DNA of 5,381 nt from Gammaproteobacteria bacterium (lineage in GTDB: Bacteria > Pseudomonadota > Gammaproteobacteria > Pseudomonadales > Azotimanducaceae). Below the pieces are notes generated by a model that saw only the letters and a program-made list of their open reading frames with translations, had not been told where the DNA came from and searched no databases. The translations under genes were made by a program, and so were the position numbers. Where the stretch lies: contig JABIVN010000562.1 in NCBI GenBank assembly GCA_018667205.1, forward strand, positions 1 through 5,381. The letters are read 5' to 3'. How positions within the stretch are numbered: the stretch's first letter is position 1; every line of letters starts with the position of its first letter. This document shows positions 4,977 to 5,381 of the stretch, piece after piece.

Positions 4977-5381
4977 CGCAGGTGCTCAACCCAGAAACGT
5001 GTGCCACCGGCGACACCTATTGGCATTAGTATCAGGTTCACAATAGGCACCGTTAACAGCAGATAGGCAGGCAATCCGAACATCAAAGCATCGAACCGCC
5101 TTGCACTCATACGTGAGCGCAAGGCTGCAAATGAAACATCGTTGTTGTCAGCAGCGTAGTCTGCGTAATGGATAGACATCATCCAAGCCCCGAACAATAC
5201 CCAAAGAAGCGGCGCGACCATGTTGATAACCGGAATAATGGTGATCAACAGCAAGCCTAGCAACCTGGGTAATATATAGCGTAATTTAGCCAGCTCTCTT
5301 GCAACCGAGCGCGGCAATATTAACCAAGGGGATACGGTAGACTCTGGCGCAGAACCGGTCAGCACCTGCTCCACTTTCATC
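4973..5381 (-). CDS. cysZ: CysZ-like sulfate permease/EI24-family membrane protein, C-terminal part
   Basis: The gene is truncated by the right window edge, with about 136 C-terminal codons visible. The family (Pfam EI24) is a small inner-membrane protein that mediates sulfate uptake for cysteine biosynthesis. Recognisable segments, compared with E. coli CysZ as recalled, are 'ARELAKLRYILPRLLGLLL', 'IPVINMVAPLLWVLFGAWMM', 'HYADYAADNNDVSF' (the YxDYPxxN region), 'MSARRFDALMFG' and 'VPIVNLILMPIGVAGGTRFW'. The two IP/VP-I-N hydrophobic hairpins are the conserved membrane elements. The Met at 5378-5380 aligns inside the family, near residue 107 of the roughly 250-residue E. coli protein, so it is almost certainly internal and about 100 residues lie outside the window. 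The C-terminus stops about ten residues short of E. coli CysZ. Its promoter is not visible. Confidence 0.85.
   Translation of the reverse strand, partial: MKVEQVLTGSAPESTVSPWLILPRSVARELAKLRYILPRLLGLLLITIIPVINMVAPLLWVLFGAWMMSIHYADYAADNNDVSFAALRSRMSARRFDALMFGLPAYLLLTVPIVNLILMPIGVAGGTRFWVEHLR

Overview
The window looks like chromosomal DNA of a gammaproteobacterium, quite possibly a marine or other free-living one. The grounds are family content: a DUF1631-type protein, a CysZ with the gammaproteobacterial C-terminal pattern, a crotonase N-terminus of the FadB/FadJ kind, and a phosphonate-oxidising enzyme of a type best known from marine bacteria. Base composition is moderate. No tRNA, rRNA, CRISPR array, insertion sequence or integrase was seen. 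The taxonomic guess is inference.

Left part (1-2444). A crotonase-family gene starts at 105 on the minus strand and leaves the window at base 1. Across a 113-143 bp divergent spacer lies a DUF1631-family gene on the plus strand (about 249-2075). It has a long lysine/glutamine-rich coiled coil between two copies of the family's C-terminal beta-rich module. A small acidic helical ORF (2130-2369, TTG start) follows 54 bp later and may be co-transcribed. The convergent spacer after it carries a tandem 19-bp AT-rich repeat.

Centre (2445-3761, minus). This is the most notable gene: one 438-residue polypeptide that joins an N-terminal PhnZ/TmpB-like HD-domain mixed-valent diiron oxygenase to a C-terminal PhyH-family Fe(II)/2-oxoglutarate hydroxylase of the PhnY/TmpA kind. 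All expected metal ligands of both halves are present. The two activities are consecutive steps of oxidative C-P bond cleavage: alpha-hydroxylation of a 2-aminoethylphosphonate-type substrate, then cleavage to glycine (or a betaine) and phosphate. One gene may therefore encode a complete two-step phosphonate catabolic pathway. It has a -10-like box about 6 nt before its ATG and no Shine-Dalgarno, which suggests a leaderless mRNA.

Right part (3762-5381). A serine beta-lactamase-fold hydrolase/esterase (3894-4976, plus) is divergent from the phosphonate gene across 132 bp. It converges on the C-terminal part of a cysZ-like gene (minus, entering from the right edge). The two stop codons share one CTAG palindrome. 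No phosphonate transporter, regulator or C-P lyase gene lies in the window, so the fusion enzyme appears to be a solitary gene among housekeeping-type neighbours.
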